A stretch of DNA of 64,000 nt from Bursaphelenchus xylophilus (taxonomy: Eukaryota; Nematoda; Chromadorea; Rhabditida; Aphelenchoididae). Shown here piece after piece: positions 46,973-57,074 of the stretch; positions within the stretch are counted from its first letter, which is position 1, and each line of letters opens with the position of its first letter. The translations under genes were made by a program, and so were the position numbers. The DNA is taken from the NCBI GenBank assembly GCA_904066235.2, contig CAJFCV020000006.1, positions 7,440,001 to 7,504,000 of the forward strand. Reading direction: 5' to 3'. The notes beneath the pieces are model-generated. The model had not been told where the DNA came from. It did no database searches and saw only the letters and a list, made by a program, of their open reading frames with translations.

Positions 46973-47309
46973 CCCTCGCCCCCCTCCCCCCTTTCGAAAG
47001 ACCCCCAACCAGCAAAACAGAGAACCTTCGGGAAGACATTTCGCAATGAAGAGAGAGCACAGATGACACGACAAGGCGTCGGGGAGCGGAGTCGCGTTAG
47101 TTCCTCACCACCAGACACATCTCCCTTCCCAACCTTCCCTTCTCCCTCATTCCCCATCCATCTAGACCCTTCCAAACAACAGCAGAGGCACAGGCAGGAG
47201 GCATTTCGAAACAACGGCCCCTTTCCGTGTATAGGGCACGATGCCGAAATATATTTTAAAATGTGGGCGCAGGCAACGTCAGTTGACATCATTTCGACAC
47301 AACCTTAAT

Positions 47310-49200
47310 TTCATAAAATTTTGAAAAGCAATCATTGCATTCCTTAACCCTTCATAGGTGAATAAAACTATGTACAAATGAATCCTTGTTGGCTGCTTAG
47401 TAGAGGCCTTACAATAACTTCGCTCAGTCAGTTATTAATTTCGAGAAAAATATATATGTCTCAAAAAAATTCTTATGCCAAATGGGTGAGGTACAACAGC
47501 TGGGCAGTACTAGAGAGCGTTTTGTTTTATGTTTATTACAATATTTCGAACTATTTCCAGTTTAGTACCAATCTTACTGCCAGTGGTCACCTGTGAGAAG
47601 AGATAAATGCGCCACGGGATCGACTGGTAGTCATATTTTAGAAACCGGAGTTGGACGATTGGGGAAAAGTACGATTAGGGAAACCGAAAAGTATTTATTA
47701 TTTTTCTTCGATGCAAATGTTGAAATTGGGATAATCGAGGGTGCTCATTTCGAAAATGACATTCATTTTTTTGATTCTTACTTTTTTTCTTAAGTAGTAC
47801 TGTTAAGTAGTAATGGTCTCGAAAATCATGTTGACTTTTCCTCTAGTACTAATTAGTACTATCTGATGTAACACCAGCACCTTGGAAAACTCCTAAATTC
47901 AGTATTTTTGAAAAATTTTCAAAAAATGACTACTTAACAGTACTACTTAAGAAAAAAGTAACAACTAGGAAAAATGAACATGATTTTCGAAACCAGCACC
48001 CTCGAAAACCCCTATATCCAGTATTTTTAGAAAAATTTCAAAAAGTTACTTTTTAACACTACTACTTAAGGAAAACTAGTAAAGTTCAGAAAAAATGAAC
48101 ATTATTTTCGAAATCAGCACCCTCGAAAACCCCTAAATCGAGTATTTATGAAAAAAATCAAAAATTACTACTTACAGTACTACTTAAGAAAAAAAGTAAG
48201 AATCAAAAAAATGAAGGTCATTTTCGAAATGAGCACCCTCGATTATCCTAATTTCAACATTTGCATCGAAGAAAAATAATACTTTTCGGTTTCCCCAATC
48301 GTATTTTTGCCCAATCGTCTTTTTCCTCAATTGTCCCAGTTCCTTTAGAAACGGACAAAACGCAAACTTGGGAAAGGTTTCAACGCGTAAGATGTCCCCA
48401 TAAGGTACACGGTAAATGATAGAAACCTTTAGAGTACTTCTAAACGCATTTAAGACACTTGATAGCTACATATTCTGAACTTTCCTGATCATCTTATGTT
48501 GGTGACGACGAAAAAGTTTTTCTTGTTATTTTTAAATAAAAAAAAAATTTCGGAGTCACTTATCAGGACATAGAAAAAAGTCGATTTTGAGTTTTTTGTT
48601 TTAAGATGACCGGAGGCATCCTACTAGCATATTACCGAAACATTTTTCGCCCAATTCACCATTTAACCTACCGTATTTTACAATGGCATGATTTTACAGT
48701 AATTGGGTATTACTCAAAAAGAACGCATCGTAATTGGCTAAGATCGGTAGTATATAGGTTTTGGCATCATGACATTACAATGGATGTCGAATTTTGGCGG
48801 TTGGGTTACTGTAGCATAGTAAAACCTTTGTTCGGCAGCACAAAATCCGCCATAAAATTTTTTTCTGAAAACCCACAGCCAATTTTGGGTTATGTTAATA
48901 CAATTTTACATAGTTTCCCTATTCACCGACAAAAGGGTTAAATAATTCGAGAGAAATTAATCTCCGGTTTGAACATGGTTCGTCAAATAAATTTTTTTTG
49001 CAAGTTTTGAATATTTATTATTAAAAGTAAAGAAATGCCCTTGACAATAAAATGGGGAAGTGTTTGGATTGGAAAATGGATATCGGGGAAGAAAGTGTCC
49101 TTGCAAGGCCTTGTTTTTTCAAAAAAGTTTGGAAAAAAACAAATGTGGAATTTAAAAGAATCAATGAGTACAATGTCAGGTCGTGGAGCTCTTCTTGCAT
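47310..49200. other. Gene-free stretch with fold-back element
   Basis: Apart from the 47647-48334 element I see no supported feature. A run resembling other dispersed worm motifs (TTACTGTAGC) lies near 48806. Confidence 0.45.
47647..48334. mobile_element. Fold-back element with internal tandem array
   Basis: The arms 47647-47800 and about 48180-48334 are reverse complements; both contain GATTGGGGAAA, ACTTTTCGGTTTCC or its complement, and AGGGTGCTCATTTCGAAAAT. Between them a unit of about 110 bases, containing ACTACTTAAGAAAA and CAGCACCCTCGAAAACCCCT, is repeated about three times. It has the same architecture as the 6157-9011 element but unrelated sequence. Confidence 0.75.
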
Positions 49201-49215
49201 CTGGCCAAATTCAGA

Positions 49216-49581
49216 TCAGCGTTTCCTAGAGACAGCAAATGGATTGGAAACTCCATTCGAGCCAGCTGGGATTCCTGGCTGTCCATTTAATCCATTAGGG
49301 AGCCCTCCCAATTGACCATTAAAGCCAGGTGGAGGGGTCAGAAGTCCGGGGAGTCCGCTGATCCCGGGAATTCCTTGTTGGCCTGAATTTCCATTAATAT
49401 TTGGTGGTTGACCTGGGATGCTTGGAAGAGCTGGGTTGCCAAATTGGCCGGGAATTCCTGCCTGAGGAATCTCTTGGCAAAGCACTAAAATAAAATGGTA
49501 AAGATGGTTCAGTAAATATTAAAACACTACCAAATATTACTCACCCAAAGTAACAAGGAAAGCGAAGATCAGAAATCTCAT
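49216..49581 (-). CDS. Secreted Gly/Pro-rich peptide, 101 residues
   Basis: Two exons: 49545-49581 and 49216-49484, phase 1 junction, intron 60 bases. Residues 1-17 (MRFLIFAFLVTLGVLCQ) are a signal peptide. The mature part is made of short Gly/Pro/Asn/Gln/Leu units such as GIPGQFGNPALPSIPGQPPN and GIPGISGLPGLLTPPPG. It resembles a loose collagen-like or glycine-rich secreted repeat but without a strict Gly-X-Y register. It ends in a basic cluster (AVSRKR). The minus-strand TATA box at 49614-49621 fits as its promoter. Such peptides in nematodes include cuticle, antimicrobial and neuropeptide-like products; I cannot choose between these. Confidence 0.78.
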
Positions 49582-49613
49582 GATTTTTAAAGTATGATCA
49601 TGTCCATCCCCTG

Positions 49614-49621
49614 CTTTTATA
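49614..49621 (-). promoter_or_regulatory. TATA box of the Gly/Pro-rich peptide gene
   Basis: The minus strand reads CTATAAAAGC 33 bases upstream of the ATG at 49581. With a start site about 25-30 bases downstream, the 5' UTR would be only a few bases long. Confidence 0.6.
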
Positions 49622-49984
49622 GCGAATAGATGATCCGATGATGTTGTTTTTGATGCTCTCAAAGTTTCATGTCCCTCTAATGAGCTTGTTTTCAGACAAA
49701 TGGGGATATTACTCAATCGGTTCACTGAATCCCGAGAGCTTTTCATACCATGAAACCGGAGAGGGATCACTGTCGAAAACCTTGATCTCCGACTAAAAAT
49801 TCTATTTTTGGGATGATCTAAACCACAGAGTTTAGTAAAACGTTTCAATTTATTCCTAAAGATTTGATCACTTGCCTTACCCTTGGTTTTTTACCGCAAT
49901 ATTCGTTCTATCCGCGTTCTAAAATTAATTAAAAAAGTCCCAAGGGTCCCCTTTCAACTCCCTAACTTTGCGCATTTCCCTTCC

Positions 49985-51114
49985 ATGAGTATCTTCCCGT
50001 GCAAAGTGTCGATGTTATTTCCGAAATTGTCATTCCTAAAGCGTTGTTTCCAGCCACAAAATGTAATTTATTCCAATACGGCGTTGACTATGATTATTTC
50101 TGGTGCTGCTGATGTTTTGGAACAGCGAATAATCAAGGGTCATGTCGACTTGACACAGTCTTGTAAGTGCCGTCATCTTTTTCACTGGAAAAAAATTAAA
50201 ATTTTTTTATGTTTTTTGTCTTTTGACGATACCCCCGGTTTTCTTCTGATCCTGAGTTTGAGAAAAAAGTTTTTTGACTCTTTTAACCGATTACAGTAAA
50301 TTACACGACATCTTCGACGAATATTTTTATACCATGTAAGGATGGTGAAATACAAATCAAATCCGGTGCCTTGACCAGAAACCGCGATTTCTTGTCTGTT
50401 AGGCCTCCAGACAAGAAATGCGGAATTCTTGTCTGATGTGAGCAGAGAAAAAAAGAAAAAAAATCTTCACGAGGAGAGAGCTGATATTTGCGCAATGTTA
50501 CGCAATTTGAGACAAGAATTACGCATTTCTTGTCTAGAGGCCTAACAGACAAGAAATCGCGGTTTCTGGCCCCGACACCCGTTTTGATGCGTATATATGA
50601 CCCCATCCTTATATGATTTTGTACATTACGTATTCCTTAATTTTCTAAACGTAATTTTTATCCATTTTTTGGCAAGGTTGGACTCAGTGGACTATTACTG
50701 GGCCCTATGAATACAATTTGGTACAAGTTCTTGGACAAACGAATACCCGGCTGTTTACTCAAAACCGTGTGGAAGAAAGTGATGGCTGACATTATCGTAT
50801 CCCCTCTCTTTGCATCCACTTTTATATGTTCTGTTGCTATGTTAGAAGGGAGCTCTGGAAAGGAAGCCTTCCATGAGTATTGTAGAAAATTTGTAACGTT
50901 ATTCGAAGTAAGTATTCTTCAATAATAAAATTTTTGATCCCGCTTCGTTGTACAGAGCTTTGGCTGTATTATGTTTCAGTTGGACCTTTGTTTCTGGCCG
51001 CCAGTCCAGACCGTCAACTTTCTGATCGTTCCGCCCAAGTATAGAGTTATTTACGTCATGATTGCCATGTTCTTTTACAATACAGTGCTCACTTACGTAA
51101 AACATAATTTATAA
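49985..51114 (+). CDS. Mpv17/PMP22-family membrane protein, copy A (junction unresolved)
   Basis: Exon-like segments: about 49985-50162 (contains SNTALTMIISGAADVLEQRI), 50688-50907 (GLLLGPMNTIWYKFLDKR ... ADIIVSPLFASTF) and 50980-51114 (FWPPVQTVNFLIVPPKYRVI, then stop). These match the Mpv17/PXMP2 family: an N-terminal helix ending in G..D...Q, the GP.NH.WY-type motif, and WP..Q..NF..VP..YR. The donor at 50163 (TCTT|GTAAGT) leaves phase 1. Neither acceptor CAG|TGG (50687) nor CAAG|GTT (50676) restores the frame, while the 50689 frame itself is intact to the stop. Either an unseen exon or start exists, or one base has been lost. The intron also carries a fold-back element. The start at 49985 is a guess; 50012 is an alternative. 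Confidence 0.65.
50331..50617. repeat. 287-base fold-back element in the Mpv17 copy A intron
   Basis: The arms pair over about 110 bases: the left carries CAGAAACCGCGATTTCTTGT followed by CTGTTAGGCCTCC, and the right carries the reverse complement. Each arm itself contains a TTCTTGTCT repeat. The outermost part (AAGGATGG...) also pairs. No target duplication is obvious. Confidence 0.8.
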
Positions 51115-51256
51115 ATGTTTTATTTTCCAAAAAAGTCGTCTCAAATTATAAAAAATAAAAGTTATCAAATCTGGGAACATTTCGGTTGTACATGTTATCT
51201 GCTTATGCCTTTTCTCACAACATCCGTGCCTCTATCTAAGACCAGAATTGGATAGG

Positions 51257-51869
51257 ATGATTGGACGGTACGTAATGTAATCATATTAAACATACATGTA
51301 ATCAGAGTACTCACCTCCAAATACATGTTATTTGTGAATACGATAACAACAACAACATTATTTGGAGCAGCAGACTTGGTCGAACAACAGTTTGTAAATG
51401 GATCTATTGACTGGAAAAGAGCAGGTATTGTGTCTTTTGAAAGTTATAACTTAAATTAAGTATGTGTGTCTTCAGCCGGTCTCTTTCTGGGACCAATGAA
51501 TCATGGTTGGTACAAGCTTCTTGATGTCCTGATCAAGGGCCCCAACTCTCCGAAAACAGTTTTCCAAAGAGTTCTGGCTGATTTTGCTGTGATCCCTTTT
51601 TTCGCCTGCCCGTTTATGACCTATTTGGGGTTTTTGGAAGGGAAAACGCTCCGTCAATGCCTCCATGAGTATGCCCACAAGTTCCCAACCCTTGTCACAG
51701 TAAGTGGATTGTAGAAAGTTCCCATTTTCAGTTCGATGCCAGTTTTTGGCCCCCAGTCCAGACCGTCAACTTCATCTTCGTCCCCCGGACATACCGTGTG
51801 CTGTACGTGAATGTGGTCCAATTCTTCTACAACTGCTTCCTCACTTACATGAAACATGACCATGAATAA
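51257..51869 (+). CDS. Mpv17/PMP22-family membrane protein, copy B
   Basis: Four exons with matching phases: 51257-51267, 51306-51424, 51476-51699, 51732-51869; 163 residues. Motifs in order: FVNTITTTTLFGAADLVEQQ, GLFLGPMNHGWYKLLD, a hydrophobic stretch FAVIPFFACPFMTYLGFLEG, FWPPVQTVNFIFVPRTYRVL, and YNCFLTYMKHDHE before the stop. This matches the Mpv17/PXMP2 family of small organelle-membrane proteins (inner mitochondrial or peroxisomal). The stop codon overlaps an AATAAA signal. The N-terminus is about ten residues shorter than usual; the frame stays open upstream without another ATG. It lies 142 bases downstream of copy A in the same orientation: a tandem duplicate, possibly co-transcribed. 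Confidence 0.88.
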
Positions 51870-52279
51870 ATCTGTTGTCATTTCCTGCCGGTATATTAGC
51901 AGCGAGTAAAAGGGGAGGCTGCGCGATTATTAGCGTCCGAGTGAGTAAAACGAATCGGAACCTGTATTTCGGTTGATGTTCGCTGTGTGGCTTGCGTGAT
52001 CTCAATACTCCGTAACGGTCCCTCTTCCCACGTCATCTAGAAAATTTTGAGTCTTCGTCGAAAACAAGAGGCTGGATATCCGTATTAATATTACACATGC
52101 CATCTGACATGATGGGGAGCAATTATTAATGATTCGTAACTTCAATCTCGGACGTCCTTTACTTCCATATATCCCTTTTGTGATCCCGCTGTGCATTTCA
52201 TTTATCCGCTTCCCATTTATTTCCATGTTTTAAACCAAATGTATAAAGCGACATTAATTTCTTACTTTTATTAGAAGCC

Positions 52280-53597
52280 ATGATGAATTTGACAATTGAT
52301 GACATCACCTGGATGGGCGATTTACTGTTTAATCGAAGCAATCGATCCATTAAGTTCCTTGACAACGGGTAAGTCTGAGGAAGTCATACGAAGTATTGTG
52401 CAGTAATATTTATCTTCTAAACGAGTTCGTAGAATGGGAAGACATAAAGATGAGGTTGAATAACAATTGGACTTATATGGTGTGTTATGCAACGTCCATG
52501 GTTTTCAACTTTGTTTGGTTTTTGATGAGTCTTATTAAGAAAAAACATGGGTACTATCAGAAGTAAGCACATTGGCAAAATAAGTTTTAAAAAATTTAGA
52601 ATAAACATCATTCTGGCCAACCTGGCCTTTTGCAATTTTATTTTATCGACGGGATTTCTATTATATACATTTTTAATTGACATTTACTATGACGTTGACT
52701 CTTTTAACACCTTGGTTGCACTTAATGAAGACTCCGTTTTCTCCCAAATATGGCCAGTTTCGAAGGTACGGTCATTTTGGATTGAGATTGCCATGATAAT
52801 CTTTCCCGTATTTGTTTAGGTTATATTACACAAAGAAATGGTGGAATCGTTTATCTCCTCTCAGTCGATAATTCTGTTCCTTCTGAGTCTGGACAGATAT
52901 TGTGCCCTCTTTCCGAATTACTGTGGATTTATTAAACGAGCGTGGGTGTTTCTATTAATATCTCTGACGCCTTACTTCTTTTCTATTTTTCTACTGGATC
53001 AGGACCTCTTATTGTTGGTTTTCGACAAGTCGCAAGTGAAGATAGTGAAGTCAGTTTTCTTTATATTTCGTGTAATCGAATTTTTATCGATTCTCTCTGC
53101 AAATCAATTTTATTTCTTTCAGATTGGTTTTCCTCTTACTACCAACATTGCTGGCGTCGATATTTACAAGTTGCAGCGTAGCCCGGTTGATGCAAGATAC
53201 TTATTCCAGCAATCCCAACCATAATCTCCCTTGTTCAGCCACTTTATTTTTCCTTCTAGTCATACAAATAATAGAAAGATTTGGCCATTTCCTGAACCTT
53301 CTTCACGCAAATTTCCATGTGCAATACGTTGTAGGGTCTTCAGACAGTAACAAGGTCCTTAATCACTATCTATCATCCTTTTACTCGCTCTGTAATATAT
53401 TACTTTTGACCTCTCCATTATATCAATCTGTCTTTTTCTTGATCACCATGAAGATCTACAGGAAGAAGATGATGCAGATGGGGGAGAGAATCATCAAATG
53501 TTTCCGATGTCGGATGAAGCCGAAATTGGATTACAATTCGGAGACCATGAGATCGATTATTGCGGAGCAACGGAGACTGCGCAATATGAACCAATAG
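52280..53597 (+). CDS. Seven-transmembrane G-protein-coupled receptor
   Basis: Five exons: 52280-52368, 52404-52562, 52600-52765, 52820-53049, 53123-53597; 372 residues. Hydrophobic helices can be followed from WTYMVCYATSMVFNFVWFLM (TM1) and INIILANLAFCNFILSTGFL (TM2) to TM7 near the C-terminus. A DRY-type motif (SLDRYCALFPNYC) sits at about residues 163-165 after TM3. TM7 ends SPLYQSVFFLITMK, with SPxxY-like residues in place of NPxxY. Two extracellular Asn-X-Ser/Thr sites occur in the first 25 residues. The C-tail is basic with a Cys pair (KCFRCRMK). The intron 53050-53122 was placed at AA|GTCAGT because it keeps TM5 continuous. This is a rhodopsin-like nematode receptor; I cannot assign the subfamily. 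Acceptor TTTTATTAG precedes the ATG by 5 bases. Confidence 0.85.
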
Positions 53598-53988
53598 ACT
53601 TTGGTGTTGTCCAATAGATGACGGATTCCATATTACCTTACTAACAGCTCTATTTTATTAGGTATTCTAACAAATAATGCCCCTCTTCGAGGGGCAAAGT
53701 GTAAAGTCTCTAAAAAAGACAAGCGATGATGGAATTTCGAAATATTATAAACATCATTTTGTAGCTGAGATCTCAGGCTTTCGTTTAATGTATCAGTTAC
53801 CTACACAGATTACAAATTGGCCTCTCCGTAGCTTTTGTCAAATAAAAATGTATCCTTAAGAAGTAGAACCTGACCACTATTTGCAACACGAAAGGCCGCG
53901 ATTTTAAAAAGCCCGATATATGAGATGTTATTTAAGATGACCCATATTTTTTACTCTGATTTTAAGCCGCTATATGATACAAAACTAA

Positions 53989-54080
53989 CAAGGGAAGTAC
54001 TTGAAGTGTGACGCTCAGATTTTGATGAAACTTGGCATAAATTTAGAATTTAGAGCGTCACACTTGAGGTACTTCCCCTG
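53989..54080. mobile_element. 92-base MITE with the termini of the 6157-9011 element
   Basis: It starts CAAGGGAAGTACTTGAAGTG and ends CTTGAGGTACTTCCCCTG, with TAA on both sides (53986-53988 and 54081-54083). The arms also contain GACGCTCAGATTTTGATGAA, which is identical to the inner border of the 6157-9011 element's right end (there on the minus strand). It is essentially two element ends joined. Confidence 0.85.
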
Positions 54081-54083
54081 TAA

Positions 54084-55491
54084 GTTCCTTTATTGTTTTT
54101 ATACTGATACAGTATTGTGAACCAACTCTCCGATGTGTCACACCAGGGATTCAGGTCAGTCAGTATAGACATTGGTTTTCGTAACTAAAAATTTTTTAAA
54201 TGTTTGAGGCTTGAAGCATGATTCAAACTCTTGACGTGCTTGAGTATAGTCTCACTCTTCTTTCAAGAAAACAAAGGCGATCGACTCAAAAGCACGGCGT
54301 AAGGCGCAGAAAGTAATCTCTAATTTTCAAATAGATTTTTGTTGTATTACACTGGGATTACATTTACAAAAAAAAAAGCAACTTCAACGGCTTTAATATT
54401 TTTACTAGGAATGCCCATTTACGGAAAGTACCTGAAAAACGCGTCCCGGCATTTCGGGTCAGGGACAACTCGGGTCGCGACAACTTGGGTCAACGACATT
54501 TCGGGTCAACGATACCGTTTAATATTTTCGCTTCGGGACTGGGAAAAAAGAATTTTTTGGTGAATTTAAAAAATTTTTGAAATGTTTTCGCTTCGAAAAA
54601 ATTTCAAAAATTTGTTCAAACTCTCCAAAAAATTCTTTTTCCCAAGTCCCAAAGCGAAAACATTTCAAAAATTTTGTTTTGGGCTGCAGGACCTAAAACA
54701 TCGCATAACCACTCATTGAGAGCATCGACGTGAGAGTTACAAGCTCGGAAAAAATTTTTTATTTTTTGATCTTGGCTGAAGCTTTCAATGTCATAGGCGA
54801 CTAATATTTTTATACGAAGGGTGGTTATTCGACCTCGTTAGAAGCAAAGGGTCCCAAAACCCATTAGGATTTTTTTTTGAAAATGCCCGCTAACTAGCAC
54901 GTAAGAGAATCTTAGCAGCTAATTAAGGGTGATTCTAGACCAGTTTTTTACGCTTTTTCAAATGGTGTAGTTTCAAGGAAAACCAGGAGACGAGGTTTTG
55001 CCGAGCCCTTGTGTTTTCGCCCTTACAAACAAAAATTAGGCGGCTGATTTTTGCATGTTCTTGTTCAGCATAATTCTACCATTTTTTGATGTGTCCCTAA
55101 AACTCCATACCAAACACTTTCCTTGTCAAACAAAAGATTCACATTTGGTTCCGTTTTAGACAGAATCCCCGCAAACTTTGTTTTGAGGGCCTACAGTCAC
55201 AGAATGAGGGTTTTCTGCAACCGACTCAGGTTTGAAATATACCGCACGCGCCTTACATGATTTCACACACAGACCCATTTTATTGCGATTACATTCATGG
55301 GAGAGAAAGTGCCGTTCGCAATCATTTGATGATCGTTAAAATAGCAGTGAGACACAGATAAGTATACAATTTACGGACGAATAGCACTTTCTGAATACCC
55401 CTTAGTGTAACATGTTCAATACACAACACCGCCACTGCGATTATTTACAAACAATTAGAGACAATATATATTAACTCGTAACAGTGATATG
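54084..55491. other. Gene-free repeat-rich stretch
   Basis: It contains a short tandem-like motif (CATTTCGGGTCAACGA / CAACTCGGGTCGCGA) at about 54448-54515 and an inverted repeat at about 54527-54662 (TTTTCGCTTCGGGACTGGGA versus CCCAAGTCCCAAAGCGAAAA). No gene is supported. Confidence 0.5.
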
Positions 55492-57074
55492 TTACTCAGT
55501 AATCGTAGGTACTGAGGGATCATTAGGGAGACCAGTATGACGTCGAGAAGGGAGGGAGGGGACTGGACTAGCCTTGCCTGAGCTCGGATCTTCCAAAGGA
55601 GAGGGACTAGTACGAGGAGAAGGCGAGGAAGCAGGAAGGGAAGCCGAGGGAGGCGGAGTTGTAGCATTCAGGAGATCTAAGTATAGTTTTGATTGGAGAA
55701 ATCGCCGATAGGAATCTTTTGTCATCAATTGTAATATCTTGTTTTGGGCGAGGTTGTAAGTTTCTGGATTCAGTCCTTGATCGATGGCATTCAGAGTTAG
55801 TCCTTTGGTTTCCGCATCAAGGTTAATCTGGAAAGGATAAGAATATGAATAAAATCATCAAATAATTTCACTATTTTTTGTCGTCAGGGAAAAACTTTTC
55901 CGCTGTCCGCAAAAAAACTTCTCAGTGTCCCGCAAATCAGAATCCTTTTGTGCATAAATCAATTTTTAGCAGCATATTTTGATGTGAACGTTTCGCATAT
56001 TATTTTAACCGCCTAGTAGCGTATTTTACTCTTACGTCCGAGTAATTCACACGATAAACATGCAATGTGAAATCTGACGATATTATACATGATATCGGTG
56101 ACTATTAAAGCAAAAAACTATACATATTTTACACATATGTTTTTCTTACTAGAAGATTGTTTGTAACTTTAAACACCAATTGGGTTTCTTCTTGGTTCGG
56201 ACAGTGAAAAGCGTGTCCATTTCATTTATATTTTTATTAATAATCTCATTGAAAACAAACCTCTCTAGGTGCATCTTTTCTGAAGTATGCGTCGAAGATA
56301 GCTTGGCTTTTCTGGTTTAATTTGGCCTTGTTTTTGCACTTTTTGTACTCCTCTACGTCCAAATAAAAGTCCAAATTTTCGGAACTGACTTCTCCTATCA
56401 CAAATTGTCTGAACATTTCCAAGCCAACTTTGTTGTTGAGAAGGCTTTCGAATGAATCTTGCCACGACCTAACCTCATCGCTGGTCGGGCAAAGGCTGTT
56501 CGTGCTTAAAGTGAGATCAACTCTTTCGACCCGGTTCCTGAGGAAGTTCCCGATCTTGCTTATCGTAGTTGGTCTGAAAGAAGAGAAAATAATTTCAACT
56601 AATTTTAATCACAGCTTACAACTTGAACTTGGTGCTATTCCCCGAAGGCTGAATCCTTTTATTGTTCTTGTCGCTGACACTATCATTGGAATAAGTGAAG
56701 GAGGCTACCCGTCTGACTGAAGGATGATTTGCGGATGATTTTTTTGAGTTAATCTCACCCGAAACGCTTGGCTGTGTGGAGAGGGTTTTCCTCGGAAGAT
56801 CGACCGACTTGCTCTCCTTGACTGGTCGTTGAGGTGGGACATGATGGGTGGGTGCCGTGTCGGCATACAGCATTCCGTAGTTGATCTCCTGATCGGCAGA
56901 ACAGCCGGGAACCGGCAAGGTGGGGGCTTGGGAGAAATCGGAGGTGTCAGCTAAATCATCTTGACTTAGAGAAGGTTTGATAACTGATTTCTTGAGACGA
57001 GCCAATATTCTGGAACCCCCAGGCTCTTCTTGTGAACGGGTGGAGCGTTGGATCCGCCAACCGTGAAAAGGCAT
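55492..57074 (-). CDS. rgs-7: Short RGS isoform of the rgs-7 gene
   Basis: An ATG at 57074 opens exon 56620-57074, continuing in phase through 56261-56573 and 55492-55827 to give 367 residues. The start follows an acceptor-like TATTTTCTAG by about 40 bases, and an in-frame stop upstream separates it from the long form. Residues 1-150 are Ser/Pro-rich with basic clusters (RILARLKKSVIKPS); the RGS domain is about 190-310. This suggests an internal promoter making a protein without C2. Alternatively, the two halves are separate neighbouring genes. Confidence 0.7.

Noticed and set aside
46825..47308. Overlapping frames on both strands (up to 155 codons)
   Set aside because: They lie in a GC-richer, low-complexity island where frames stay open on both strands; no family recognised.
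53682..53698. Perfect GCCCCTC-TTC-GAGGGGC hairpin after the receptor gene
   Set aside because: It looks a little like a histone 3' stem-loop but the loop and context do not match and no histone gene is present.
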